This document shows, piece by piece, positions 22,299 to 30,437 of a stretch of DNA of 36,602 bases. Under the pieces are notes generated by a model. That model made no database searches, had not been told where the DNA came from, and saw only the letters and a program-made list of their open reading frames with translations. The translations under genes were made by a program, and so were the position numbers. Location of the stretch: NCBI GenBank assembly GCA_017443145.1, contig JAFSPA010000014.1, positions 1 to 36,602 on the forward strand, given 5' to 3'. Each line of letters begins with the position of its first letter. Position 1 is the first letter of the stretch. The DNA is from Paludibacteraceae bacterium (GTDB lineage Bacteria; Bacteroidota; Bacteroidia; Bacteroidales; Paludibacteraceae).

Positions 22299-24388
22299 GC
22301 GACTTCTTTAGCACCTGCGTAATAACGACGACTTGCTTCTTTCTGACGTGCCTCAGAGAAGTTACTGATGCGTTTGAGGTAGCCGATGATACGTGTGAGG
22401 TAGTCGACGTTCTTACTTCCGCAAACAGGGCACTCTTTGAGATAGCGTTTGTCAATATGTCCGCAGTCGTTACATACGGTATTGGGGATATTGAAGGTGA
22501 AGTAGTTTGTACCTTCCGCAGCCGCTACGCGGAGTAGGTTGCGGTATTGCTCCTTGGTGAGGTGCTCCTCCAGGTTGCAGTGGAGTGCAGAACCACCGGT
22601 GAGGTGCTCGACGTACTTGCGTCCGTGGAGACGGAAACGGTCGATGACGTTGAGAGAGGTGTCCTCAACGATGTAGAAATAGCTGTTGTAGCAGTCACGC
22701 GGAACGACATAACCGTCCTCGCGGTCCCATTTAGCGTGCTTAACACCTACGTTCTCTGCCGGAATCATCTCGCAATTGAACATCACGTCTTTTGTGCGAT
22801 ACTGTTTGTTGAGTTTCTCGATAATACCGAGCACTTCCTGTACATAGTTAGCGTAACGCTCGTTGTCTGTAATCTTAATGCCGAGGAACTCAGCAGACTC
22901 TACGAGACCGTTGACACCGATAGTGAGGTACTGACGGCCGATATTGATGAAACCTGAATCGAAGAGAGGCAACATACCCTGGTCTTGGAGTTTCTTGAGG
23001 TTCTCGTTGTAAGCGAGTTGCACTTTGTGCATAAGGTCCACCACCTCCTCGATATACTGCTGGTAAGCGATACCTTGACGAACAGCGAACTGTACGGCAC
23101 GGTTGAGGTTGATGGTGAGCACGGATTTCGAACCTGTACTTACACCACCAGCACCGAGGGTATAGCTGAAGCCGTTGTCGGTAATCTCGTTACGCAGACG
23201 GCAGCAAGAAGCGAGTGAGTCGGCATTGTCGCTGAGGTAGGTGAAGAACGAGTGTCCTTCGGAATACATCTGGGCTGTGAAGTCGGCGTACTCTTTATCC
23301 TTGACATCACCGTTCTCGCTGAGCAGAGCCATCGTCTCTACAGGGAAAGTGAGGACGGCATGGAGACGCTCTTCATTGAACCACTTCATGAAACGTTTTT
23401 GCAACCAGTTGAGTCCGTCCCAATGCGGAGCGGAACCGTCCGGGAAGCGGAAGTTACCGAAGATAGAGTTGAAGTAGTAACGGTCATAGTAACTGATGTT
23501 CCAGAAGACAGATTGGAAGTTACGAGCACCGGTAGGCTGGTTGATGGAGTAAACGATCTGTTGGAAGCAGTCGGTGATGACTTTATCCAGCGTACGTTTC
23601 TTGAGGCTGAGGTCCACCACTTCGTCGGCACGTTTGTAGTAATCCTCACCGTATTCCTGCTCAATGAAGTAGTTGAGATACATGAGGAACTCTGGCGTAG
23701 CGCAAGCACCGGATAGCATGGAGCTAACCATGAACACCATATTTACGAAACCACCGCAGAACGATTTGAGGTTGTGCGGAGCGGTTGCATTACCACCAAT
23801 AGCTTTGGTACCTTCGAGCAACCAAGGATACATCGTGATAGACGCACAGTAGTTAGCGAGGCTGGTCTCGTCGTTCTTATAGATGAAGTGTTGCTTAAGA
23901 AGCGAGATATACTTGTCTGCGAGCTCTTTGCCGAACATCTGCTCGATACGGTTGGTGAGCAAACGACGGTTGAGACGGATATAACCTGCCTTTGGCAGTT
24001 CGCCGATAAGGGTGGCGATGTTCTTCTTCTCGACGTTGGCATTAGCATCGTACTTACTGCCTGTAGCGGCATTGGACGCACCGCAGTAGTTGATGAGGAA
24101 GTCAAGTTTTTCCAATGTCTCACGGTCCTCGTTGTGACGTGAGCGATAGAGCATGTAGAGTTTAGCGACCTGATAGTATTTTTCAGCCATCAGAGCTACT
24201 TCCACTTGGTTCTGGATATCCTCCACACCGATTCCGTCGTAGATACGCAGACGTGAGAGGATGGTGGTCAGGGTGTCTTCCGTAGCGAAAGATCCTGCCG
24301 CGATAAACGCCTTAGAGATAGCGTTTTTGATTTTGTCAACGGCGAACACTTCTTTTTTGCCGTTTCGTTTGGTGATAAATGTTTCCAT
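22292..24388 (-). CDS. nrdD: Anaerobic (class III) ribonucleoside-triphosphate reductase
   Basis: 698 aa. An N-terminal ATP cone (I-T-K-R-N-G-K-K-E-V-F-A-V-D-K-I, residues 4-19) and the glycyl-radical catalytic domain (for example S-C-C-R-L-R-N-E) are followed by a Zn site with four Cys (C-N-D-C then C-P-V-C) and the radical loop R-I-I-G-Y-L-K (Gly about 669). It makes deoxynucleotides without oxygen and without B12. The gene starts 9 bp after btuB and has no promoter of its own that I can see, so it should be co-transcribed with the corrinoid receptor. This placement between btuB and btuG is unusual; see findings. Confidence 0.95.
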   Translation of the reverse strand: METFITKRNGKKEVFAVDKIKNAISKAFIAAGSFATEDTLTTILSRLRIYDGIGVEDIQNQVEVALMAEKYYQVAKLYMLYRSRHNEDRETLEKLDFLINYCGASNAATGSKYDANANVEKKNIATLIGELPKAGYIRLNRRLLTNRIEQMFGKELADKYISLLKQHFIYKNDETSLANYCASITMYPWLLEGTKAIGGNATAPHNLKSFCGGFVNMVFMVSSMLSGACATPEFLMYLNYFIEQEYGEDYYKRADEVVDLSLKKRTLDKVITDCFQQIVYSINQPTGARNFQSVFWNISYYDRYYFNSIFGNFRFPDGSAPHWDGLNWLQKRFMKWFNEERLHAVLTFPVETMALLSENGDVKDKEYADFTAQMYSEGHSFFTYLSDNADSLASCCRLRNEITDNGFSYTLGAGGVSTGSKSVLTINLNRAVQFAVRQGIAYQQYIEEVVDLMHKVQLAYNENLKKLQDQGMLPLFDSGFINIGRQYLTIGVNGLVESAEFLGIKITDNERYANYVQEVLGIIEKLNKQYRTKDVMFNCEMIPAENVGVKHAKWDREDGYVVPRDCYNSYFYIVEDTSLNVIDRFRLHGRKYVEHLTGGSALHCNLEEHLTKEQYRNLLRVAAAEGTNYFTFNIPNTVCNDCGHIDKRYLKECPVCGSKNVDYLTRIIGYLKRISNFSEARQKEASRRYYAGAKEVAC

Positions 24389-24397
24389 AAATATTAT

Positions 24398-26428
24398 TTA
24401 TAATATAAATTTCAAAATTGCTTTGCCATTAATACCCGGCATGGGGTAGTTAAGTATTACAGCATATTGCTGATTGAGCAAGTTGTTTATTTCTATTCCA
24501 GCGCTCATTTTCCATCCTTTGAAATTAATCAACTTGTTGACGCTGACATCGTGGGTGTACCACGGCTGCTCGCGGTTTGCCGGAATATTGGCGGAATTAT
24601 GGTACCGCTCTCCGACATAAATAAAAGAGTAGTTGAGGGTCCAGCCTCTCCATGACAGATTGCTAGTAGCGGAGCAGGAATGCCAAGGGATATAGCTGAT
24701 TTGTCCCCCGTAGGTAATTGTGTCTTTAGCGTTGGTGAAGTCCTGCGCTTTCTGGAACGTGTATGTCCCGGCAATGGACCAGTGCACATCGTGACTGAAG
24801 TCAAAATCCAGACCCGCATTGATATCGCAGCCTCGAATCTCCACATAGCCGATGTTCATCATCATCCAGCGATATTGGCTGTTGCCTTTGGGGACGGCAA
24901 CAATCTTGTCGTGGATCTGATTGAAGTAACCGTCGGCTTTGATGCGGAACTGCATGTATTTGAGTGCATCACTGACTATGCTCAGCCGCTTGGTGTATTC
25001 GATTCCTCCGTCGTATTGGGTCGCTTTCTCGGGATTGAGGTTGATGTTACCCACATCCGTGTAATAAAGGTCGTTAAAGGTCGGCATCCGATAGGTCTGC
25101 TTGTAGAACGCGCGGAGGTAGAGTTGCTCGTGGAGTAGGAGTTGGTAGCTGAGGAAAACCGCGGGTGTGAAGTTGTATTTCGTATCGGAGGTGTAGTCGT
25201 CCGTTATGTCCTTAATAAACGTGCCCAACACGCTCGCCTGTGCGCGGATCCATTTGTAGTGGAAGTCGGTAGCGAGAGCGAGGTAGCCCGAATGGCGTAA
25301 CGGATGGACAAAGCCTTTCATATTGGACTTGAGCCAGTTGAGCTGATAATCCGCACTGAGCGACAAGTCCCACCACTTGAACACACTATACCGATTGGCT
25401 ACACTCAGATACACTTCCTGCTGCAGGAACTTATTGTCGATATACAGCAGGGTTGTATCGGGATTGAGGTAGCGCATATAGTCGTTCGAGTACTTGGCTG
25501 ATACGCTAAAGTCATAGTTTTCAAAGATCGTTTTGGTGAAATTACCTTGCACGAAGGCATTTCTGTCCCATTGTCGTTGGTCGCTGGTCCACACGTTGCG
25601 CACTATGGCGCGAGGAATACCTCTTTCGGACTGATAGTAATAGCCTTTGACATGCCATTTACCATCGGGTAGGTATCCGAATAAGCCTGCCTCTGCGCGA
25701 AAAGCCTGAATATCGCCGTTCTGCCGTATTCCTGTCGTATCCCAAGCGACTGTTCCGTTCGGATAGACGCGGTGGATATTGAAGTGATACCGGCCGTTGG
25801 CGTAGGTATATTCGGCGTTAGCAGAGAGATGTATCGTCTCCGTGAGCTTCTGCTCATAGAGCAGACTCGGATTCGCCAAACCGAACGTACCGGCTTTCAT
25901 TGTGGCCACGATGTGATAGTTTTTACCGTTTTCAAACTTAGGTCGTCGAGTACGCAAGTAGAGTGTACCGGCAGAACCGAAGTCCTTAGCCGATTGGAAT
26001 ATCTCACTCTTTTGGCCGTTATACAGGGCCACTTCCTCCAAGTTCTCCGCTGAGAACTTACCCAAATCGACGACGCCATTCTGTGCGTTACCTATCTCTA
26101 ATCCGTCGTAGAAGACGCCCAGGTGGTTGGAACCCATAGAGCGCATATCAACGGTTTTCATGCCTCCTACGCCGCCGTAGTCCTTTATCTGCACACCGGA
26201 GAAGTATCGAATAGCATCAGCCACACTCTGCGAGGATAGGGCTGCTAATCGGTCTCCTTCGAGACGCTGTGCAGGAACAACAGGTTCGTTGCGTAGTCGG
26301 GCGGTGACTTCCACTTCCTGAATCCTAAACTGATTCATTAATGAGTCCACCGTGGCATCGTCTTGCGCCAAGACTTGTGCCGAAACACAAGCCAAGACAC
26401 AGACTGATATGAGGTTTACGACACGCAT
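24398..26428 (-). CDS. btuB: TonB-dependent outer-membrane receptor, BtuB-like
   Basis: 676 aa. Signal peptide MRVVNLISVCVLACVSAQVLAQ; a plug domain begins I-Q-E-V-E-V-T-A-R-L (about 32-41), with D-A-I-R-Y-F-S-G-V-Q-I-K-D-Y-G-G and D-M-R-S-M-G-S, then a 22-strand-type barrel with many aromatic belts. There is no extra N-terminal carboxypeptidase-like domain, unlike SusC porins, which fits a BtuB-type receptor. Substrate vitamin B12 is inferred from the btuG in the same operon. It starts 19 bp after mmdB, and two exact 11-bp units at 26423-26444 duplicate the start region, producing an extra out-of-frame ATG. Confidence 0.83.
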   Translation of the reverse strand: MRVVNLISVCVLACVSAQVLAQDDATVDSLMNQFRIQEVEVTARLRNEPVVPAQRLEGDRLAALSSQSVADAIRYFSGVQIKDYGGVGGMKTVDMRSMGSNHLGVFYDGLEIGNAQNGVVDLGKFSAENLEEVALYNGQKSEIFQSAKDFGSAGTLYLRTRRPKFENGKNYHIVATMKAGTFGLANPSLLYEQKLTETIHLSANAEYTYANGRYHFNIHRVYPNGTVAWDTTGIRQNGDIQAFRAEAGLFGYLPDGKWHVKGYYYQSERGIPRAIVRNVWTSDQRQWDRNAFVQGNFTKTIFENYDFSVSAKYSNDYMRYLNPDTTLLYIDNKFLQQEVYLSVANRYSVFKWWDLSLSADYQLNWLKSNMKGFVHPLRHSGYLALATDFHYKWIRAQASVLGTFIKDITDDYTSDTKYNFTPAVFLSYQLLLHEQLYLRAFYKQTYRMPTFNDLYYTDVGNINLNPEKATQYDGGIEYTKRLSIVSDALKYMQFRIKADGYFNQIHDKIVAVPKGNSQYRWMMMNIGYVEIRGCDINAGLDFDFSHDVHWSIAGTYTFQKAQDFTNAKDTITYGGQISYIPWHSCSATSNLSWRGWTLNYSFIYVGERYHNSANIPANREQPWYTHDVSVNKLINFKGWKMSAGIEINNLLNQQYAVILNYPMPGINGKAILKFIL

Positions 26429-26444
26429 AGGATACGCATAGGAT
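26423..26444. repeat. 11-bp direct duplication at the btuB start
   Basis: ACGCATAGGAT occurs twice in tandem, with a partial third start (ACGC...). Read on the minus strand it duplicates the btuB start context: the ATG at 26439 opens a 7-codon frame (MRILCVS) that ends across the real start at 26428. Confidence 0.8.
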
Positions 26445-26447
26445 ACG

Positions 26448-27644
26448 CTATCCTAAGAATGTCAACAGTATTCCGGCAGCAACCGCCGAACCGATTACAC
26501 CCGCTACGTTCGGACCCATCGCGTGCATGAGTAGGAAGTTGGAAGGATCAGCTTTCTGACCTTCAGCCTGACTAACACGTGCAGCCATAGGCACAGCAGA
26601 AACGCCTGCCGAACCGATAAGCGGATTGATTTTCTCTTTTGAGAAAAGGTTCATGAATTTAGCGAGCAGCACACCACCGGCCGTTCCCATAGCAAAAGCG
26701 ATGATACCCATTGCAAGAATGAGTAAGGTCTTGACGCTAAGGAAAGTAGCACCTGTGGCTGTTGCGCCTACAGACAAGCCGAGGAAGATAACGACGATGT
26801 TCATCAACTCGTTCTGAGCCGTCTTGGACAGACGGTCGACTACGCCGCACTCTTTCATAAGGTTACCCAACATCAGACAGCCGATAAGCGGTGCTGCATC
26901 AGGCAGAACGAGTGCCACGATAGTGGTGATGATAATCGGGAAGATGATCTTCTCGGTCTTGGAAACGGTACGCAACTGTTTCATCTTGATCTTACGCTCT
27001 TTCTCGGTAGTGAGCAGTCGCATGATTGGCGGCTGAATAACCGGTACCAACGCCATATACGAGTAAGCGGCGATAGCAATCGGGCCTAAGAGATGCGGCG
27101 CAAGCTTCGAAGTAAGGAAGATAGAGGTAGGACCATCGGCACCACCAATAATTCCGATACTTCCTGCTTCTGCCGGCGTAAACCAGATGTTTGCGCACAA
27201 GAACGTGATGAATATACCCACTTGTGCAGCTGCACCGAGGATGAAGCTCTTCGGATTAGCAATCAGCGGACCGAAATCCGTCATGGCACCAACTCCGATG
27301 AAGATGAGGCAGGGGTAGAGACCCGCTTTCACACCGATATACATCACGTCTAACAGGCCGGCATTCTTAAGAATAGCCCCATAACTATGGTAAGCCGGAT
27401 TAGGCGTAACGCCATCTTCGAGCATCGGTTGGAGGAAAGACGCCCATAACTCTTCGTGGAACATGTCTGCTCCTGGAAGGTTAGTGAGCAGCATTCCAAA
27501 TGCAATCGGCAGCAAGAGGAGTGGCTCATATTGTTTTTTTATCGCCAGGAATAGGAGGAAGAACGACAGCAGCAACATAACACCTTGTTGCCAACTGATG
27601 TTCATGAACCCCATCGAGGTGAAGAAGGCAAGTACGTCTTCCAT
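26448..27644 (-). CDS. mmdB: Na+-translocating methylmalonyl-CoA decarboxylase beta subunit
   Basis: 398 aa membrane protein of the OadB/MmdB/GcdB family with about nine to eleven helices. Signature segments include G-I-M-N-I-S-W-Q-Q-like start, [18 protein letters not shown] (with the Asp that carries Na+) and the repeated [11 protein letters not shown] near the end. It couples removal of CO2 from carboxybiotin to export of two Na+. In this operon with mce and mmdA the substrate is most likely methylmalonyl-CoA, so it builds a sodium gradient during propionate formation; oxaloacetate or glutaconyl-CoA cannot be excluded by this subunit alone. It sits 12 bp after the biotin carrier gene. Confidence 0.9.
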   Translation of the reverse strand: MEDVLAFFTSMGFMNISWQQGVMLLLSFFLLFLAIKKQYEPLLLLPIAFGMLLTNLPGADMFHEELWASFLQPMLEDGVTPNPAYHSYGAILKNAGLLDVMYIGVKAGLYPCLIFIGVGAMTDFGPLIANPKSFILGAAAQVGIFITFLCANIWFTPAEAGSIGIIGGADGPTSIFLTSKLAPHLLGPIAIAAYSYMALVPVIQPPIMRLLTTEKERKIKMKQLRTVSKTEKIIFPIIITTIVALVLPDAAPLIGCLMLGNLMKECGVVDRLSKTAQNELMNIVVIFLGLSVGATATGATFLSVKTLLILAMGIIAFAMGTAGGVLLAKFMNLFSKEKINPLIGSAGVSAVPMAARVSQAEGQKADPSNFLLMHAMGPNVAGVIGSAVAAGILLTFLG

Positions 27645-27656
27645 AGTTCAACGTTT

Positions 27657-28079
27657 TTAGCCTATAACAACGAGCAGGTCATCTTGCATTACTGTTTGTC
27701 CTGCAGTAACAGCCACTTTGGTAACGGTACCGTCGCACTCTGCAGCAACGGTATTCTCCATCTTCATGGATTCGAGAGTGAGTAGGGTATCACCTTTCTT
27801 TACTGCTTGTCCTTCAGCTACGAGCACTTTGATAATCGAACCGGGCAGCGGAGAAACGACTTTCTTACCTCCTGCAGGAGCTTCAGCAGCTGCTTTGGGT
27901 GCAGTGGGAGCTTCTTTTGCAGCAGCAGGCTTCGGAGCAGCTACTTTAGCAGCAGCTTTGTGTTCCATCTCTACCTTGTATGCTTTTCCGTTAACGGTTA
28001 CCTCGGTGATACCGCCTTCGAGTTCAGTGACGGAAGTTTTGTATTCTTTACCGTCGATTTTGAATTGAAATTCTTTCAT
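27657..28079 (-). CDS. mmdC: Biotin carboxyl carrier protein of the decarboxylase
   Basis: 140 aa. An N-terminal small domain (about 1-40), an Ala/Pro-rich flexible linker (about 41-70) and a C-terminal biotinyl domain with E-S-M-K-M-E-N, Lys 106 being the biotin site. It shuttles the carboxyl group from MmdA to the membrane subunit MmdB. The gaps to its neighbours are 10 and 12 bp. Confidence 0.92.
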   Translation of the reverse strand: MKEFQFKIDGKEYKTSVTELEGGITEVTVNGKAYKVEMEHKAAAKVAAPKPAAAKEAPTAPKAAAEAPAGGKKVVSPLPGSIIKVLVAEGQAVKKGDTLLTLESMKMENTVAAECDGTVTKVAVTAGQTVMQDDLLVVIG

Positions 28080-28089
28080 TGTATTGTAA

Positions 28090-28407
28090 TTAATTATTTT
28101 CAGTTGCGACTATGTTCCACGCGGTGGTGTGATGTTTAACGGTGAGGTGTGTCTCCACCAGGTCATGAACCCCGTAATAATACTGTTGGAGCGTAAATGC
28201 AATAGCGGCTTTGGTAGCGTCATCTGCATCCTCGACAGGTGTAGCCACCTGCGTTTGTGGTTGCTCCGGAGCAGCTTGCTTACGGGGTTGCATAATCCAG
28301 CCCATGAACTTCATGATATACACGAAGGCAAAGAGCAGGAGTAGCACCATTCCGAAGCCGATACCGGTAATGAACCATGTTTGGCTTGTAACGTCCAGTA
28401 GTATCAT
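28090..28407 (-). CDS. mmdD: OadG-family small membrane subunit of the decarboxylase
   Basis: 105 aa. One N-terminal membrane helix (G-F-G-M-V-L-L-L-L-F-A-F-V-Y-I-M, about 17-32), a Pro/Gln linker, and a small soluble C-terminal part (A-A-I-A-F-T-L-Q-Q-Y-Y). OadG/MmdD proteins assemble and stabilise the alpha subunit with the membrane part. It starts 1 bp after mmdA. Assignment relies on length, topology and position. Confidence 0.8.
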   Translation of the reverse strand: MILLDVTSQTWFITGIGFGMVLLLLFAFVYIMKFMGWIMQPRKQAAPEQPQTQVATPVEDADDATKAAIAFTLQQYYYGVHDLVETHLTVKHHTTAWNIVATENN

Positions 28408-28408
28408 A

Positions 28409-29965
28409 TTACAACGGAATATTGGAGTGTTTCTTCACCGGATTATTCAAGCGCTTGGTCTGCAGTTTCTCGAAGGCGTTGACGATGCGAGCACGCGTGG
28501 TGCGCGGTTCAATCACGTCGTCGATATATCCGCGGTTAGCAGCCTGATAAGGGCTAGCAAAGAGTTCTTTGTACTCAGCCTCTTTCTCGGCGATGAATTT
28601 CTTCTTTTCTTCAGGGTCTTCAATAGCCTTCAACGCCTTTGCTTGAAGTACACCAACAGCACCGCTGGCACCCATTACGGCAATCTCTGCATTTGGCCAT
28701 GCGTAGCACATATCACCGCGTAATTGCTTGCAGGACATCACGATATGCGAACCACCGTAAGACTTGCGAATAGTAACGGTTACTTTTGGAACAGTGGCTT
28801 CGCCGTACGCAAACATCAATTTTGCTCCGTGGTCGATAATACCGGCGTACTCTTGGCCTGTACCGCAGAGGAAGCCCGGAACATCGACGAGGGTGAGGAT
28901 TTGGATATTGAATGCGTCGCAGAAACGAACGAAACGAGCGGCTTTACGGCTGGCGTCGCAGTCCAGCACACCTGCCAGCCAACTCGGTTGGTTAGCGATG
29001 ATACCGGTTGAACGGCCGTTGAAGCGTGCGAAACCGCAGATAACGTTCTTAGCGTAGTCTTTATGCACTTCCATGAAGTCTCCGTTATCCACGATGAGAT
29101 TGATGATTTCGTGCATATCGTACGGTTTGTTCGGATCATCCGGAACGAGTTCGTTGAGAGCATCCTCGATACGCATTGGATCGTCATCGCACTCAAACAA
29201 CGGCGGCTCTTCCATATTGTTCTGCGGAATAAAGGACACAAGACGGCGCACTTCGGCAATCGCTTCTTCTTCGGTAGCAGCCACAAAGTGGGTTACACCG
29301 GATTTGGTTGCATGTACTTTAGCACCACCGAGTTGTTCTACGGTCACATCCTCACCGGTAACGGATTTAACTACCTTCGGGCCGGTAATGAACATGTAAC
29401 TGTTTTGCTCGGTCATCATGATGAAGTCGGTTAGGGCAGGGCTGTACACAGCACCACCGGCACACGGACCAAAGATAACGGAGATTTGCGGAACAACGCC
29501 GGAAGCAAGGATATTACGCTCGAAGATCTCTGCGTAACCTGCTAATGCGCAAGCACCTTCCTGAATACGGGCACCACCGGAATCATTGAGACCGATAATA
29601 GGCGCACCGAGTTTCATGGCTTGGTCCATGACGTTGCAGATCTTGAGCGCCATCGTCTCACTCAGAGAACCTCCGATAACGGTTGCATCTTGTGCAAAAA
29701 CGAATACCAGACGGCCGTCAATCGTACCGGAACCTACTGCCACACCATCACCCAAGAACACTTTGTTCTCCATGCCGAAATCGTGGCAACGGTGGGTGAG
29801 GAACATGTTTATCTCCTCGAACGAACCTTCGTCAAGCAGCATGTTGATACGTTCGCGGCAGGTATAACTACCTTTGGCGTGGTGTTTCTCCACAGCCGCT
29901 TCGCCACCACCTGCATATGCTTTTTCACGATTCGCAACGAGTCTTTCTAATTTCGTATTACTCAT
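28409..29965 (-). CDS. mmdA: Methylmalonyl-CoA decarboxylase alpha subunit (carboxyltransferase)
   Basis: 518 aa, the usual length for the acyl-CoA carboxylase beta / MmdA family. Motifs: R-E-R-I-N-M-L-L-D-E-G-S-F-E-E near residue 38, G-D-G-V-A-V-G-S-G-T-I, N-D-S-G-G-A-R-I-Q-E-G (oxyanion Gly pair), G-P-C-A-G-G-A-V-Y-S-P-A, and I-R-K-S-Y-G-G-S with A-V-M-G-A-S-G-A-V-G. It transfers the carboxyl group from (S)-methylmalonyl-CoA to biotin on MmdC. There is no biotin carboxylase nearby, which supports decarboxylase over propionyl-CoA carboxylase. The 25-bp gap upstream has CTAAACG-type heptamers. Confidence 0.92.
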   Translation of the reverse strand: MSNTKLERLVANREKAYAGGGEAAVEKHHAKGSYTCRERINMLLDEGSFEEINMFLTHRCHDFGMENKVFLGDGVAVGSGTIDGRLVFVFAQDATVIGGSLSETMALKICNVMDQAMKLGAPIIGLNDSGGARIQEGACALAGYAEIFERNILASGVVPQISVIFGPCAGGAVYSPALTDFIMMTEQNSYMFITGPKVVKSVTGEDVTVEQLGGAKVHATKSGVTHFVAATEEEAIAEVRRLVSFIPQNNMEEPPLFECDDDPMRIEDALNELVPDDPNKPYDMHEIINLIVDNGDFMEVHKDYAKNVICGFARFNGRSTGIIANQPSWLAGVLDCDASRKAARFVRFCDAFNIQILTLVDVPGFLCGTGQEYAGIIDHGAKLMFAYGEATVPKVTVTIRKSYGGSHIVMSCKQLRGDMCYAWPNAEIAVMGASGAVGVLQAKALKAIEDPEEKKKFIAEKEAEYKELFASPYQAANRGYIDDVIEPRTTRARIVNAFEKLQTKRLNNPVKKHSNIPL

Positions 29966-29990
29966 ATCTCTAAACTCTAAACGTTAAACG

Positions 29991-30404
29991 TTATTTCGGT
30001 TGTTGGCAAATCTCGGTCAGCACACCCTTAGTGCTCTTCGGGTGCAAGAAAGCGATCATGAGGTTCTCAGCACCTTTGCGCGGAGCCTGGTCAATGAGTT
30101 GGATACCTGCAGCCTGTGCTTCAGCGAGCGCGTCAGCAACGTTCTCCACGTTGAAAGCAACGTGATGCACACCACCACGGCCACCATTTTTCTCGATGAA
30201 CTTAGCGATTGTAGATTCAGGGCATGTAGGCTCAAGGAGCTCGATTTTCACTTCGCCCACTTTGAAGAAAGCGGTACGTACTTTTTGGTCTGCTACCTCT
30301 TCGATAGAGTAGCATTTAGAGCCGGTAATGAACTCGAAGAAAGGCAGTGCCTCTTCAATGCTCGTAACGGCAATTCCAAGATGTTCAATGTGACTTGGTT
30401 TCAT
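29991..30404 (-). CDS. mce: Methylmalonyl-CoA epimerase
   Basis: 137 aa, vicinal-oxygen-chelate fold. Metal and catalytic positions look intact: H-I-E-H-L-G-I-A-V (His 8), V-E-L-L-E-P region with the first Glu, and G-V-H-H-V-A-F-N-V in the second half. It interconverts the (R) form made by the B12-dependent mutase and the (S) form used by the decarboxylase. It is first of the mmd-btu-nrd block; lon ends 33 bp upstream, and I see no clear TAnnTTTG promoter in that gap. Confidence 0.93.
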   Translation of the reverse strand: MKPSHIEHLGIAVTSIEEALPFFEFITGSKCYSIEEVADQKVRTAFFKVGEVKIELLEPTCPESTIAKFIEKNGGRGGVHHVAFNVENVADALAEAQAAGIQLIDQAPRKGAENLMIAFLHPKSTKGVLTEICQQPK

Positions 30405-30437
30405 GATAATACTGTGTTTAATATGTTGATATTTTGT

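Noticed and set aside
22547..23716. Several open frames opposite nrdD
   Set aside because: They are shadows of nrdD codon use; their Val/Glu-rich translations resemble no family.
21843..24388. nrdDG as a horizontally acquired insertion between btuB and btuG
   Set aside because: No mobile genes or repeats at its borders, no evident change in base use, and the junctions are tight overlaps.
28409..29965. Propionyl-CoA carboxylase beta subunit
   Set aside because: There is no biotin carboxylase gene, while OadG- and OadB-type membrane subunits and an epimerase adjoin it; this is the decarboxylase set.
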